Shown here one piece after another: positions 34,917 to 44,100 of a DNA stretch of 64,000 bases. The stretch spans positions 1-64,000 of the forward strand of contig DHHF01000014.1 of assembly GCA_002403155.1 (NCBI GenBank). The letters are read 5' to 3'. A program made the translations under genes and the position numbers. The notes under the pieces are model-generated. The model searched no databases. It worked only from the letters and a program-made list of their open reading frames with translations, and was not told the origin of the DNA. Source of the DNA: Sulfurovum sp. UBA4779 (GTDB lineage: Bacteria; Campylobacterota; Campylobacteria; Campylobacterales; Sulfurovaceae). Position 1 is the stretch's first letter; each line of letters begins with the position of its first letter.

Positions 34917-35264
34917 CTATTTTTTATGCGCCTCAAAATATTCCGGTGTGCAATATATTTGGCAATGGCAAATTCCCTCTTCGGGGATCTCTTTTTCGAT
35001 TGCCGGTTTGCAAGGGCATATTCTGTCATCAGAACTTTTAAAGTGACCCGGCCTGTCTTGATCCTCCTCTACCATATAACAAGGACAAAATCTTTTTCCG
35101 TAAAGCAGTTTATGTCTGGCCAGACCCATGATCACGCCTTCGTTGACATCAGCATTGGGACCTAACACCCACCCCCTGCTTTCGCATACTTTATCGGCAA
35201 ATCTTTCTGTTTTTTCAAGCTCTGCTTTGAACACTTCAGAATTCATATCTAATGGCTGCAGCAT
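34917..35264 (-). CDS. Ferredoxin-thioredoxin reductase catalytic subunit-like protein
   Basis: The 115 residues carry the FTR beta-chain pattern: CPC (RFCPCYMV), a second CPC (RICPCKPA) and CHC (ICHCQIYC). These supply the 4Fe-4S ligands and the redox-active disulfide that pass electrons from ferredoxin to thioredoxin. An extra Cys in CESRGW and a final C near the end are also seen. No variable (alpha) subunit is visible in the window, as in many non-photosynthetic bacteria that carry this domain. The start at 35264 has AAAGGATAG upstream; a start at the second Met would drop six residues. Confidence 0.88.
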   Translation of the reverse strand: MLQPLDMNSEVFKAELEKTERFADKVCESRGWVLGPNADVNEGVIMGLARHKLLYGKRFCPCYMVEEDQDRPGHFKSSDDRICPCKPAIEKEIPEEGICHCQIYCTPEYFEAHKK

Positions 35265-35348
35265 ATCTCTATCCTTTTATTTGTTTGATTATTGTAGTTA
35301 TATCTTAAACTAAATTAATATATAATGATAAAAAAGGGATAGGGTTTA

Positions 35349-35642
35349 ATGATGCAGATTGATAGTACCATTTTAAACAAACTTGAAAAGCTTTCTCATC
35401 TTCATATAGAAGAATCCAAAAAAGAAGAGATCATGAAACAATTGACAGAAATCGTTGCATACGTGGATAATCTCAACGAACTTGATACTGAGAGTCTTGA
35501 TGCTTCTTTTTCTACACTGGAAGGCGGCACGCCTATGAGGGAAGATCTCCCCCGAGAAGCAGATACGATCGCAGAGGAGATTCTTTTGCATGCACCTCAA
35601 AGCCAAGATCATTTCTTTATTGTGCCGGCCATTATCGAATAA
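35349..35642 (+). CDS. gatC: Asp-tRNA(Asn)/Glu-tRNA(Gln) amidotransferase subunit C
   Basis: GatC is the small scaffolding subunit of the GatCAB complex, which amidates misacylated tRNAs. The 97-residue protein contains LEKLSHLHIEESKKEEI near the N-terminus and ends in a family-typical DHFFIVPAIIE. The gatA and gatB genes are not in this window, so the subunits are encoded separately. The gene starts with ATGATG after AAAGGGATAGGG; either Met is possible. It is divergent from the FTR gene across an AT-rich gap of 84 bases. Confidence 0.93.
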   Translation: MMQIDSTILNKLEKLSHLHIEESKKEEIMKQLTEIVAYVDNLNELDTESLDASFSTLEGGTPMREDLPREADTIAEEILLHAPQSQDHFFIVPAIIE

Positions 35643-35703
35643 ACGCCTGCAATCAAAAAGGCGGCCGCAGCAAATGTTCAATATATAATGTATGGTGCAC
35701 TTG

Positions 35704-35760
35704 TTCCGTCTTAACACAAAGTGTAAAATGTACGATAGCCTAAAAAGTACTCAGACGGAA
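35704..35760 (+). other. Structured element in the gatC-pilT gap
   Basis: TTCCGTCT (35704-35711) pairs with AGACGGAA (35753-35760), closing a loop that holds two smaller stems: ACAC/GTGT (35714-35724) and GTAC/GTAC (35730-35733 and 35747-35750). The result could fold as a three-way junction. The rest of the 215-base gap has no gene; AAAGGAG at its end is the pilT ribosome site. A small RNA, a terminator for gatC or a pilT leader are all possible. Confidence 0.35.
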
Positions 35761-35857
35761 AAATAGCGGCGAAAAAGCGATTTAAAAACAAAACAATCAA
35801 AGCATCATCGGCTACGATGAACCTGCTTATAAAATACTACCTCCAAAGGAGCTTCAG

Positions 35858-36916
35858 ATGGCCGATTTTAATATCAAAAAACTGCTTCAAAGTGTTACCG
35901 CGCATGGCGCTTCAGACCTTCATCTCGTGAGCCGTACCGAGCCTCAAATTCGATTGGACGGGGCGCTAAAACCTGTTAATCTTCCCAAGCTCACCGGAGA
36001 AGATATCGAAGAAATGTGCTACTCTTTGATCACAGAAAGGCAGAAACAACATTTTGAAGAGTATAATGAGCTTGATTTTGCGCTTTTGCTGCCCAATATC
36101 GGCCGTTTTAGAGCAAATTATTACAGAGTACTGGGCGATATGGCCGCGGCTTTCAGAACGATCCCTATCAATGTTCCTTCTCTTGATGATATCGGTGCGC
36201 CGCTAGTGTATAAAAGCTTGCTCAAAAGAGAAAAAGGGCTTATCCTTGTGACGGGCCCTACGGGTTCCGGAAAATCAACAACGCTTGCAGCGATGCTCAA
36301 TGAAATCAATCTCTACCAATCAAAACATATCATCACCATCGAAGATCCCGTAGAATTTATCCATGAAAACAAAAAAGCAGTCTTTTCCCATAGAAACATA
36401 GGCGAAGATACGAAAAATTTTGCGACTGCACTCAAATATGCCATGCGTCAAGATCCGGACATCATCCTCATCGGCGAAATGAGGGACAAAGAAACCATAG
36501 AAGCGGCACTGACTGCTGCAGAAACGGGGCATCTTGTGTTTGGTACCCTGCATACTTCTTCGGCACCCAACACCATCAACCGTATCATCGATGTTTTTAA
36601 CGGCGAAGAACAGCCTCAAGTAAGAGCAATGCTCTCTTCTTCCCTGGTTGCCGTTATCGCACAGGCGCTTTTGCCAAAACTCGGCGGCGGCCGTGTTGCG
36701 GCATCTGAGATTCTTATTACCAATCATGCTATTTCAAACCTTATCCGAGAAGACAAAGTCCATCAAATCTACTCACAAATGCAATTAGGACAAGTCGAAA
36801 CAGGCATGCAAACACAAACCCAAGCGCTTTTAAAATATCTGAAAGAAGGAAAAATAAGCCGCGATATCGCCCTTCAGTATGCAAACAAACCTGATGAAGT
36901 TTCCAAATTAATATAA
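35858..36916 (+). CDS. pilT: Type IV pilus retraction ATPase PilT
   Basis: PilT is the hexameric ATPase that depolymerises type IV pili. The 352-residue protein has Walker A GPTGSGKST (about 133-141), the Asp box TIEDPVEFI, Walker B-region DPDIILIGEMRD, and the His box HLVFGTLHTSSAPNTI. The AIRAQALLP-like region reads VIAQALLPKL, and the C-terminus has NLIREDKVHQIYSQMQLGQ, corresponding to the retraction motif AIRNLIRE. No other pilus gene is in the window, so it acts with genes elsewhere or has another role. Confidence 0.95.
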   Translation: MADFNIKKLLQSVTAHGASDLHLVSRTEPQIRLDGALKPVNLPKLTGEDIEEMCYSLITERQKQHFEEYNELDFALLLPNIGRFRANYYRVLGDMAAAFRTIPINVPSLDDIGAPLVYKSLLKREKGLILVTGPTGSGKSTTLAAMLNEINLYQSKHIITIEDPVEFIHENKKAVFSHRNIGEDTKNFATALKYAMRQDPDIILIGEMRDKETIEAALTAAETGHLVFGTLHTSSAPNTINRIIDVFNGEEQPQVRAMLSSSLVAVIAQALLPKLGGGRVAASEILITNHAISNLIREDKVHQIYSQMQLGQVETGMQTQTQALLKYLKEGKISRDIALQYANKPDEVSKLI

Positions 36917-36974
36917 ACTTACTAAAGTGTTTTTGGATACAATGTCAAAAAACGAGTCAACAATAGGAAATTAG

Positions 36975-37625
36975 ATGGATTTTGCGGTTACGGATTTTAA
37001 TTATTTTGATGTCACAATCGGCGCTATTGTTCTCATTCTTGGTATCAAAGGGCTTATCAACGGATTTATTAAAGAAGTATTTGGCCTTGTGGGGCTTGTA
37101 GCCGGTGTCTATTTCGCTTCCCGATTTTCTGAAACTGCCGCTACATTGATCGACACCAACTTTTTACATCTGGAAAATACCTCTTTGCTCAAACTGATCG
37201 GATTTCTTGCCGTTTTAACCATTATTTGGGTCGGAGCCACACTGCTCGGTTCTATTTTTTCCAGATTAAGCGATGCAAGCGGGCTTGGATTTCTCAACAG
37301 GCTGTTTGGCTTTATTGCCGGAGGGGGAAAATATTTTATAATTTTCGCCCTCATCGTCACGGCATTATCAAATGTTGCTTTGATCAAAGATAATCTTGAA
37401 AAATATGTCAAAGAAAGCGTACTCTATCCCTATCTCAAAGCAACCGGTTCTTACCTTATCAATCTTAATACTTCTGCTCTAGGCTTGGATTCGTCAAAAA
37501 TCGCCGAAACCGCAAAAGAGATTGTCGATGCAAAAGATGCGAATCTATCCGATGGCATACCATCAGAAAACAATACAACAGTTCAAAACCAAACCGAAAT
37601 CAACAGCACGATGCCTTCAAATTAA
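36975..37625 (+). CDS. CvpA-family membrane protein
   Basis: The 216 residues have four hydrophobic segments with the CvpA hallmark start (FNYFDVTIGAIVLILGIKGLINGFIKEVFGLVGLVAGVY in part) and the motif LNRLFGFIAGGGKYFIIFALIV. A polar C-terminal tail rich in Asn and Thr follows. CvpA homologues are linked to envelope homeostasis and bile/deoxycholate tolerance in enterobacteria, but the molecular function is open. The gene lies 58 bases after pilT and 11 bases before fur, in one direction, so it may share the transcript with fur and lysS. Confidence 0.85.
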   Translation: MDFAVTDFNYFDVTIGAIVLILGIKGLINGFIKEVFGLVGLVAGVYFASRFSETAATLIDTNFLHLENTSLLKLIGFLAVLTIIWVGATLLGSIFSRLSDASGLGFLNRLFGFIAGGGKYFIIFALIVTALSNVALIKDNLEKYVKESVLYPYLKATGSYLINLNTSALGLDSSKIAETAKEIVDAKDANLSDGIPSENNTTVQNQTEINSTMPSN

Positions 37626-37636
37626 AGAGTCTATTG

Positions 37637-38107
37637 ATGATTGCTTATTCTCATCTTTTAAAAAAATTTAAAACGCTTCTTAAAGAGAATGCGCTTAAGT
37701 TTACAAAACAAAGAGAGCTTATTCTGAAATTTCTATATGAAAATAGCAGCCATTATACCCCGGAAGAAATTTATATACTGCTCAAAAAAGCATATCCGGA
37801 TATAACGATCGGCATTGCTACAGTCTATCGTACCTTGACCTTGCTTGAAGAGTCAGGTATCGTTAGTTCTATCTCTTTTGGCGTACAAGGCAAAAAATAT
37901 GAGATCGGACTTAAAAAGCATCATGATCATCTTATCTGTACTTCCTGCGGGAAAATTATAGAATTTTTTGATGAAACCATCGAGAACCAACAAGAAAAAA
38001 TTGCTAAAAAATTTAATTTCAAGATGACAGACCATACAATGAAAATTATCGGTATCTGCGAAGCCTGCCAAAAAAACAAACACCAACAAACAGAGGAGAA
38101 ATTTTGA
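37637..38107 (+). CDS. fur: Ferric uptake regulator Fur
   Basis: Fur represses iron-uptake genes when bound to Fe2+. The 156-residue protein has the winged-helix segment (FTKQRELILKFLYENSSHYTPEEIY...GIATVYRTLTLLEESGIV), the metal site KKHHDHLICTSCGKIIEF and a second CxxC in GICEACQ. I chose ATG at 37637; a TTG directly before it is also in frame but adds nothing. AAAGAG lies upstream. The stop overlaps the TTG start of lysS, so the two are coupled. The same fur-lysS neighbourhood occurs, as I recall, in C. jejuni. Confidence 0.93.
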   Translation: MIAYSHLLKKFKTLLKENALKFTKQRELILKFLYENSSHYTPEEIYILLKKAYPDITIGIATVYRTLTLLEESGIVSSISFGVQGKKYEIGLKKHHDHLICTSCGKIIEFFDETIENQQEKIAKKFNFKMTDHTMKIIGICEACQKNKHQQTEEKF

Positions 38108-39639
38108 TATTTGAAAATCAATACATCCAAGAACGCATTAAAAAAACAGAGATATTAAGAGAAGAAGGGATCAATCCCTACCCCAATCAAATCAAAAAAG
38201 GAACGCCTTCCAAACAATTCATTAGCGAATGTGCCTATATCAAAGAGATGGATGCTGACGAAAAAAAAGATATGTCAAAATCCTATACGCTTACAGGAAG
38301 GGTTAAATTTATCCGTATTATGGGAAAAGCCGCATTTGCCAAACTTGAAGATGCTGACGGATTGGTGCAAATTTATTATAATCGCGATGACCTTCCTGAA
38401 GGATATTACAATAAAGTCAAAAAACTTATCGAAGTCGGGGATATCGTGCTTGCCGAAGGCTATCCTTTTGTGACACAAACAGGAGAATTGACGCTGCATT
38501 GCAAACGTTTCGAGATTGTCAGCAAAGCCATCTCCCCGTTACCGGAGAAATTTCACGGATTGCAAGACCATGAATTGCGTTATCGCCAAAGATATCTTGA
38601 CATGATCATGAATCCGGAAGTGAAAGATAATTTTATCATGAGAAGCAAAATCGTTTCTCTTGTACGAAGATTTTTTGAAGAAAGATCTTTTCTTGAAGTA
38701 GAAACACCCATGATGCATCCTATTCCCGGCGGTGCAAATGCCAAGCCCTTTATCACCCACCATAATGCGCTCGGCATAGACAGATATCTGCGTGTAGCAC
38801 CCGAACTCTACCTTAAGCGTCTTATTGTCGGAGGGATGGAAGCGGTTTTTGAAATCAACAGAAACTTTAGAAATGAGGGTATGGACCATACGCACAACCC
38901 TGAATTTACAATGATAGAGTTTTACTGGGCCTACCATACCTATACGGATTTGATGGAAATTACCGAAGCATTGTTTGAGTATCTCTTTGAACATCTCGGA
39001 TTGCCAAAAACACTTCCTTATGGTGATTTACAAATTGATTTTACAAACCCTTTTGCAAAAGTATCCTATATTGATGCTCTTACCCGGATAGGGGGAATTC
39101 CGCATGAGATCACTACCGATAAACAAAAAGCGATACGCTATTTGGCAGAACATCACATCAGCGTAGATGCTGCATTGACATTGGGGCAGATTCAAGCCGA
39201 ACTTTTTGACGAATTTGTAGAGCCCAAACTCATTAATCCTACCTTTATCACCGATTTTCCTATCGATATCTCTCCGCTGGCAAGGAGAAGTGATAAAAAT
39301 CCTGAGATTGCCGAACGCTTCGAACTCTTTATCGCAGGAAAAGAGATTGCGAACGGATTTAGCGAGCTAAACGACCCGCTGGACCAATACGAACGATTTA
39401 AAGCACAGGTAGCCGCAAAAGACGCCACCGGCGATGATGAAGCGATGCATATGGACACGGACTATGTCAAGGCGCTGAGTTACGGCATGGCCCCGACAGC
39501 AGGCGAAGGCATAGGCATAGACAGGCTTGTGATGATGCTGACCAATCAGCACTCTATCAGGGACGTACTCCTCTTCCCTGCAATGAAGCCCGAAGTGCCA
39601 AGACACGAAATTGCAAACCCGGACCAAAAAACAGAATAA
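38104..39639 (+). CDS. lysS: Lysyl-tRNA synthetase (class II)
   Basis: LysS charges tRNA-Lys. The 511-residue protein has an OB-fold anticodon-binding domain (about 55-160, LTGRVKFIRIMGKAAFAKLED) and the class II catalytic core with motif 2 region FEINRNFRNEGMDHTHNPEFTMIEFYWAY and motif 3 GEGIGIDRLVMML. The start is TTG (protein MIFENQYIQ) after GGAGAAAT, overlapping the fur stop by 4 bases. It is the last gene of the pilT-lysS run; a gap of 330 bases follows. Confidence 0.95.
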   Translation: MIFENQYIQERIKKTEILREEGINPYPNQIKKGTPSKQFISECAYIKEMDADEKKDMSKSYTLTGRVKFIRIMGKAAFAKLEDADGLVQIYYNRDDLPEGYYNKVKKLIEVGDIVLAEGYPFVTQTGELTLHCKRFEIVSKAISPLPEKFHGLQDHELRYRQRYLDMIMNPEVKDNFIMRSKIVSLVRRFFEERSFLEVETPMMHPIPGGANAKPFITHHNALGIDRYLRVAPELYLKRLIVGGMEAVFEINRNFRNEGMDHTHNPEFTMIEFYWAYHTYTDLMEITEALFEYLFEHLGLPKTLPYGDLQIDFTNPFAKVSYIDALTRIGGIPHEITTDKQKAIRYLAEHHISVDAALTLGQIQAELFDEFVEPKLINPTFITDFPIDISPLARRSDKNPEIAERFELFIAGKEIANGFSELNDPLDQYERFKAQVAAKDATGDDEAMHMDTDYVKALSYGMAPTAGEGIGIDRLVMMLTNQHSIRDVLLFPAMKPEVPRHEIANPDQKTE

Positions 39640-39969
39640 TCTCTAAAGAGAAATTGCATAGGCTTCATGGCAATCCATCTCTCGTTCCATAACGGGAGAT
39701 ATGGAATGAGAAAACTACAGCCTATACGTAGTTTTCTTGACATGCGTACTCTCCTCTCTTATGCGCAAATATAGCGGAAATTGCGGTTGTTGCCTGACCC
39801 CTCTGTCTTCTATCTCAAAATATTGAAAATTCTTATATTTATATTAAATGAAAGTTTTTCTGAAGTATAATGGACTCCTATCGTGTGTTTTGGGGAAGGC
39901 ACACAGTTTCTTAATTGTTGCTGTAGCCACAAATTCATACATAAATTTCTTATCTTTTGGGAGCTTTTT
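39640..39969 (+). promoter_or_regulatory. 330-base non-coding stretch: two hairpins and a promoter for the giant-protein locus
   Basis: No gene is seen here. A perfect 9-bp stem, GAAAACTAC (39710-39718) and GTAGTTTTC (39728-39736), could end lysS transcription, though no T-run follows. An imperfect stem lies just before it (CCATCTCTCGT near 39675 with ACGGGAGATATGG near 39692). A -10 box TATAAT at 39866-39871 lacks a convincing -35. A GTGTG/CACAC stem occurs about 39883-39904 within the presumed leader. GGGAG precedes the ATG at 39970. Confidence 0.5.
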
Positions 39970-41112
39970 ATGAGACGTATTCTTATTGTTATGATTATGG
40001 TATTTTCGCTGCCGCTGGTACTGATGTCAAGCCAGGATAATCTTTCCAAATCCAAGGGAACCGATCAGAATGTGATCGTTCAGCTTGTCCCGTTTCCTGC
40101 GCAAGAGGATGTCTCCCGCACTGCGAAGATAGAAGCAACTTTTGCTGTACCGCTGGATATCTCTGCCATACAGGAACACAATATCAAGCTGACCTGCCTC
40201 TCTTCAAAAACCCATGAGCATATGGCAGGAACTATCACCAGCCAAACAGAGAAAAAACTGATATTCACTCCCAAAGCATCTTTAAAACCGGGGTTGTACG
40301 AAGTGGAGATCAAAAGCCTTAAAGCAGAGAAAGCCTATAAGGATACAAATATCAACGAGATCAAGTATCGGTTCGTGGTTATCAAAGAGCTGCTGCAAAG
40401 CATAACTATCCGACCTGACACAGTTGAGTTAAAAGAAAGTGAAAGTCTACCGCTTGAAGCCATAGGCCATTATGATACCGGGGTTGAGAAAAACATCACT
40501 GCACAGGTGCAGTGGAGTACAACAGATAGTCAGATAGTAACTGTAGATGCCAATGCAACACTTCGGGCAATCAAAGAAGGAGCGACAACTATCACAGCAA
40601 AACTGGGAAATGTCGAGTCAAGTACTGAAGTAATTGTCTATTGGGAAGTGAACGGCCACAGGCTGCCGCCTGAACCCGACAAAGCGCTCAATGACTCTAC
40701 GCTGCTTGGGATAGACAGCAACAACAACGGGGTGAGGGATGATGTGGAGAGAAAAATCTACGAAAAGTATCCTAAAAAGCTGCATAGGGCATTGTTGATG
40801 GATGGGGCAGGTGTTTATCAGCAGATTATGATAAGACCTACTGAAGAAGCTAGAGAAACACAAAAGAGCATTTCAAGAATTATTCATTGTAAAGTTTATT
40901 TGAGAAGAATAGATATAGAAATTAAATCTTATGATTTTAATTTTATGGATTTTTTAGAAGACTATACTTTTAATACCAAAGAAAGAGCACGTAAATATCT
41001 TGATTATAATTTAGCCCTTTCTGGTGGAAACTATGCAAGTAAGCCAAGTGACTGGAATAGAAACGAATGTAGCGAAGAAACTATTCATGTACTTGAGGAG
41101 ATGGGGCTATGA
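39970..41112 (+). CDS. Secreted Ig-like (Big_5/Big_2-type) protein, partner of the giant protein
   Basis: From ATG at 39970 (GGGAG upstream) the protein has 380 residues. A signal peptide (MRRILIVMIMVFSLPLVLMSS) is followed by a Big_5-like Ig fold (about 40-145, IEATFAVPLDISAIQE...GLYEVEI). Next is a Big_2-like Ig domain (about 148-225, LQSITIRPDTVELKESES...WSTTDSQIVTVDANATLRAIKEGATTITA), a calcium-loop-like segment (GIDSNNNGVRDDVERKIYEKY) and a C-terminal region I cannot assign. Its stop overlaps the start of the 1872-residue gene by ATGA, so the two proteins are made together and probably meet at the cell surface. The C-terminal coding region drops sharply in GC content, suggesting a spliced-in domain. 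Confidence 0.8.
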   Translation: MRRILIVMIMVFSLPLVLMSSQDNLSKSKGTDQNVIVQLVPFPAQEDVSRTAKIEATFAVPLDISAIQEHNIKLTCLSSKTHEHMAGTITSQTEKKLIFTPKASLKPGLYEVEIKSLKAEKAYKDTNINEIKYRFVVIKELLQSITIRPDTVELKESESLPLEAIGHYDTGVEKNITAQVQWSTTDSQIVTVDANATLRAIKEGATTITAKLGNVESSTEVIVYWEVNGHRLPPEPDKALNDSTLLGIDSNNNGVRDDVERKIYEKYPKKLHRALLMDGAGVYQQIMIRPTEEARETQKSISRIIHCKVYLRRIDIEIKSYDFNFMDFLEDYTFNTKERARKYLDYNLALSGGNYASKPSDWNRNECSEETIHVLEEMGL

Positions 41113-44100
41113 AACGGTTCATAGTCTTATTTTTACTTGTCTATTCAACACTTCATGCCGAGATAGATGAATATAAGGTCGATCTCTATTTTGCCAACGG
41201 CATTATGATGCAGGATACAGAGTCTCAGGCACAAGTTAAATGGGAAGAGCAGGTTGATGACCTTCTCCAAAAATATCTACATCTTCATCACTATGTAGGC
41301 AAAGCAGACGTCGCCTACAATATCTCAGAAGGTATGGCTGCTGATATGTGGGAAGCCTTTTTGCAAAAAGTTGATTTGGAACCGACATGGGGTGTCGGGT
41401 GGAGTGCGTTTAAAAAGAGTATTTCATATCTTCGCTATGGAAAAGTGGCTGAGTTGATAGTACAAGCAAATGAACTTGCATCCGCTAAAGTACATGACGA
41501 AACCTTGCATGAGCAAATAACCAAATATGAAGAGAGTATAAAAGCCGGATATGGAGTGGTGGTTGTGGCACATTCTCAAGGAAACCTTTTTACGCATCAG
41601 GCTTACAATAGTTTGAATGGCTGGATGCAAACATATTTTCACACCATAGCTGTTGCAACACCAGATTCCAGTATTGTAAATGATGGACATGGTGTAACTT
41701 TTTATAATGATATGATTACTCTTATTGGAATGAATAATAATATTCCGAATCCAAATAAACATGACTATATTGATGTAACAAGAAATGCCTTGGGAGAGAT
41801 CATAAGTCAGGAGTTATTAACAGATCAACTCTCGACTCAATATCATGGATTTGAATATTACTTAGGATATCCTGTCTATGAAGAGGCATTAAGTGAGGGA
41901 TCAACAACTATTACAAATAGAGAATTGAGGCAAACCGATAATGCAAAAGCACTTATTTTAGGTTGGGTATATGATGAGATTATGGATCATGTCAACATCA
42001 ACAGACGACCGTCACAATGGAAACCAAAAAACATAGGCTGTATTTGTAAAGATAAATATGCAAAAATGACCCATAAATTCGCTCCAGATGACATGAATCA
42101 ATATCTTTCTGGTTATAAAGTGAAAGATTTTGAGGAAGGCGCTGCAGGTAAAATATATAAAGCCGATGCAGGCGATCATTTAGAGTATGTTAGAGCTTTG
42201 GATGGCGATAGAAGAGATGATGGCGTTTTTACCATTGAGCCCGTCGAAGAAGACGGTGCGTGTTATGTGCTTAAAGATGATGCATCCAACGAGATAGGCA
42301 AAATAGAAGGACGTACCGAACCGATCCCGCAACCAAAACCCGGAGTCGTGCAAGTCACCCTCACATGGGACAATCCTGCCATAGATTTCGACCTCGATGT
42401 AGGATGGAGCGCCGGTGAACATGATATCCGGGACACCGGATGTCCTATGGAACATTTTTATGTTACAAGCCAATACGATATCTACCCCGGTACCTACCCC
42501 ATCTCCGTGACACATAAACAACGTGATGAGAATGAGTCTGCATTGATACCTGAAAAAATGCAAATGATCATCCAGGTGCCGGGCAAAACCGAAGTATATG
42601 ACATAGATATCAATACAACACAAGAACTGGAGGTGGGACATGTGGCAGATATCTTTGTGAAGTATATAAATAATGAGATTATTCCTGATATTTCTCCCGA
42701 TTCGGCACATCTTCCGGTCATCAGCACACCAACATCTGGCGGTTCCGGCGGCGGTTATGTCGGAGGCGGAGGTGGTTCGAGTGGCGGCTCTAGCGGCAGC
42801 ACACCATGGGTGCCGATAGATAATCCCTCATGCGATCAAAGCTGTGGATGCATTCCTTGCGAGTACAAAATTATTCCGTATTTGGAACAGCTCCTTTATG
42901 GGCCTATATCAGGTGCAGATATTGTACTTTATGAAGCAAGAGACTATCAAAATAAGTCCCCTCTTTATGTGGGGAAAACAAGCGGCGGAGATACGCTGTA
43001 TACAGCGGGAAACATAGAAATACCAGATAGTATCGTCGAAAGTTTGCAAGATGACATCCTTTATCTTCTGGTCGCAAGGGGCGGACATGATATCGATCAT
43101 GATGATGACTTTGAAATTGACGACATCCCGACACGCAACCAGGGAGAAACCCATCTGATTTTGTCAGGAAAAGATATTAAAGAGATAGGCTTTAAGATGA
43201 ATGTGCTGACCGAGATTGCTTATCAAGTGACGAAAGAGATGATCGATGTCAATACTACGCAAGAAGTACAAAATAAACTCAATGAGGTTGCACAAAGGCT
43301 GCTTAAAGACAAGGTTTATGGAGATACGACAGGCGGTATTAACTATAAAGATTTGTCTTTTTGGATGCCGACCATACATAAACCTTTGCTGATCAAAGAG
43401 TATAATAAATATTTTTCTCCTTTGGTAGATAATTTATTTTCCAACAGGGATATCTATCAAGAAGCATATGCAATCGTGTATGACCACGTAAATGCGGTTC
43501 CAACGCTACAGAGTATCAGATTGGATATCAATGAAGATATCAATAGCAGTATCATTATCGGGAAAGTGCCTGTTTTAAATCATGGAGCCAGCAAAATCAC
43601 CTCTTTCATTCTCGAAGGGGATGGAAATGAAAATTTTGCCATAGACGCAAATGGGGAGATAAGTATTTCTAAAAATTCGCATCTTGACTATGAAAGCAAA
43701 ACATATTATCAGCTTTATGTTTCGGCAGTCAACGATGACGGTGTGAGTGAAAAAGTACTTTTATTGATTCAGCTGCATAATGTTGCCGATGCCCCTGAAT
43801 ATCAAAGTTTTACAGCTTTCACATTTTATGAAAATTCGGCTGTTGGAACTGAAGTCATGCGGCTTTTATACAATGCTGGGAACTCACCTTTGCAATCTGT
43901 ACAGTTAACAGGTAAAGACAGTGCATATTTCAGGGCTGAAATAGAAGGCAATAATATTTCTATCAAAGTGAATCAAACTCTTTTAAGCTATATCACAAAA
44001 AGAGCGTATGAGATACAGTTGCAAGTGGTCAATCTGACAGATACAAGCGATAGTTTGCCTATCATTTTGCAGGTATCAGATAGAAGGGATATTCCTAAAA

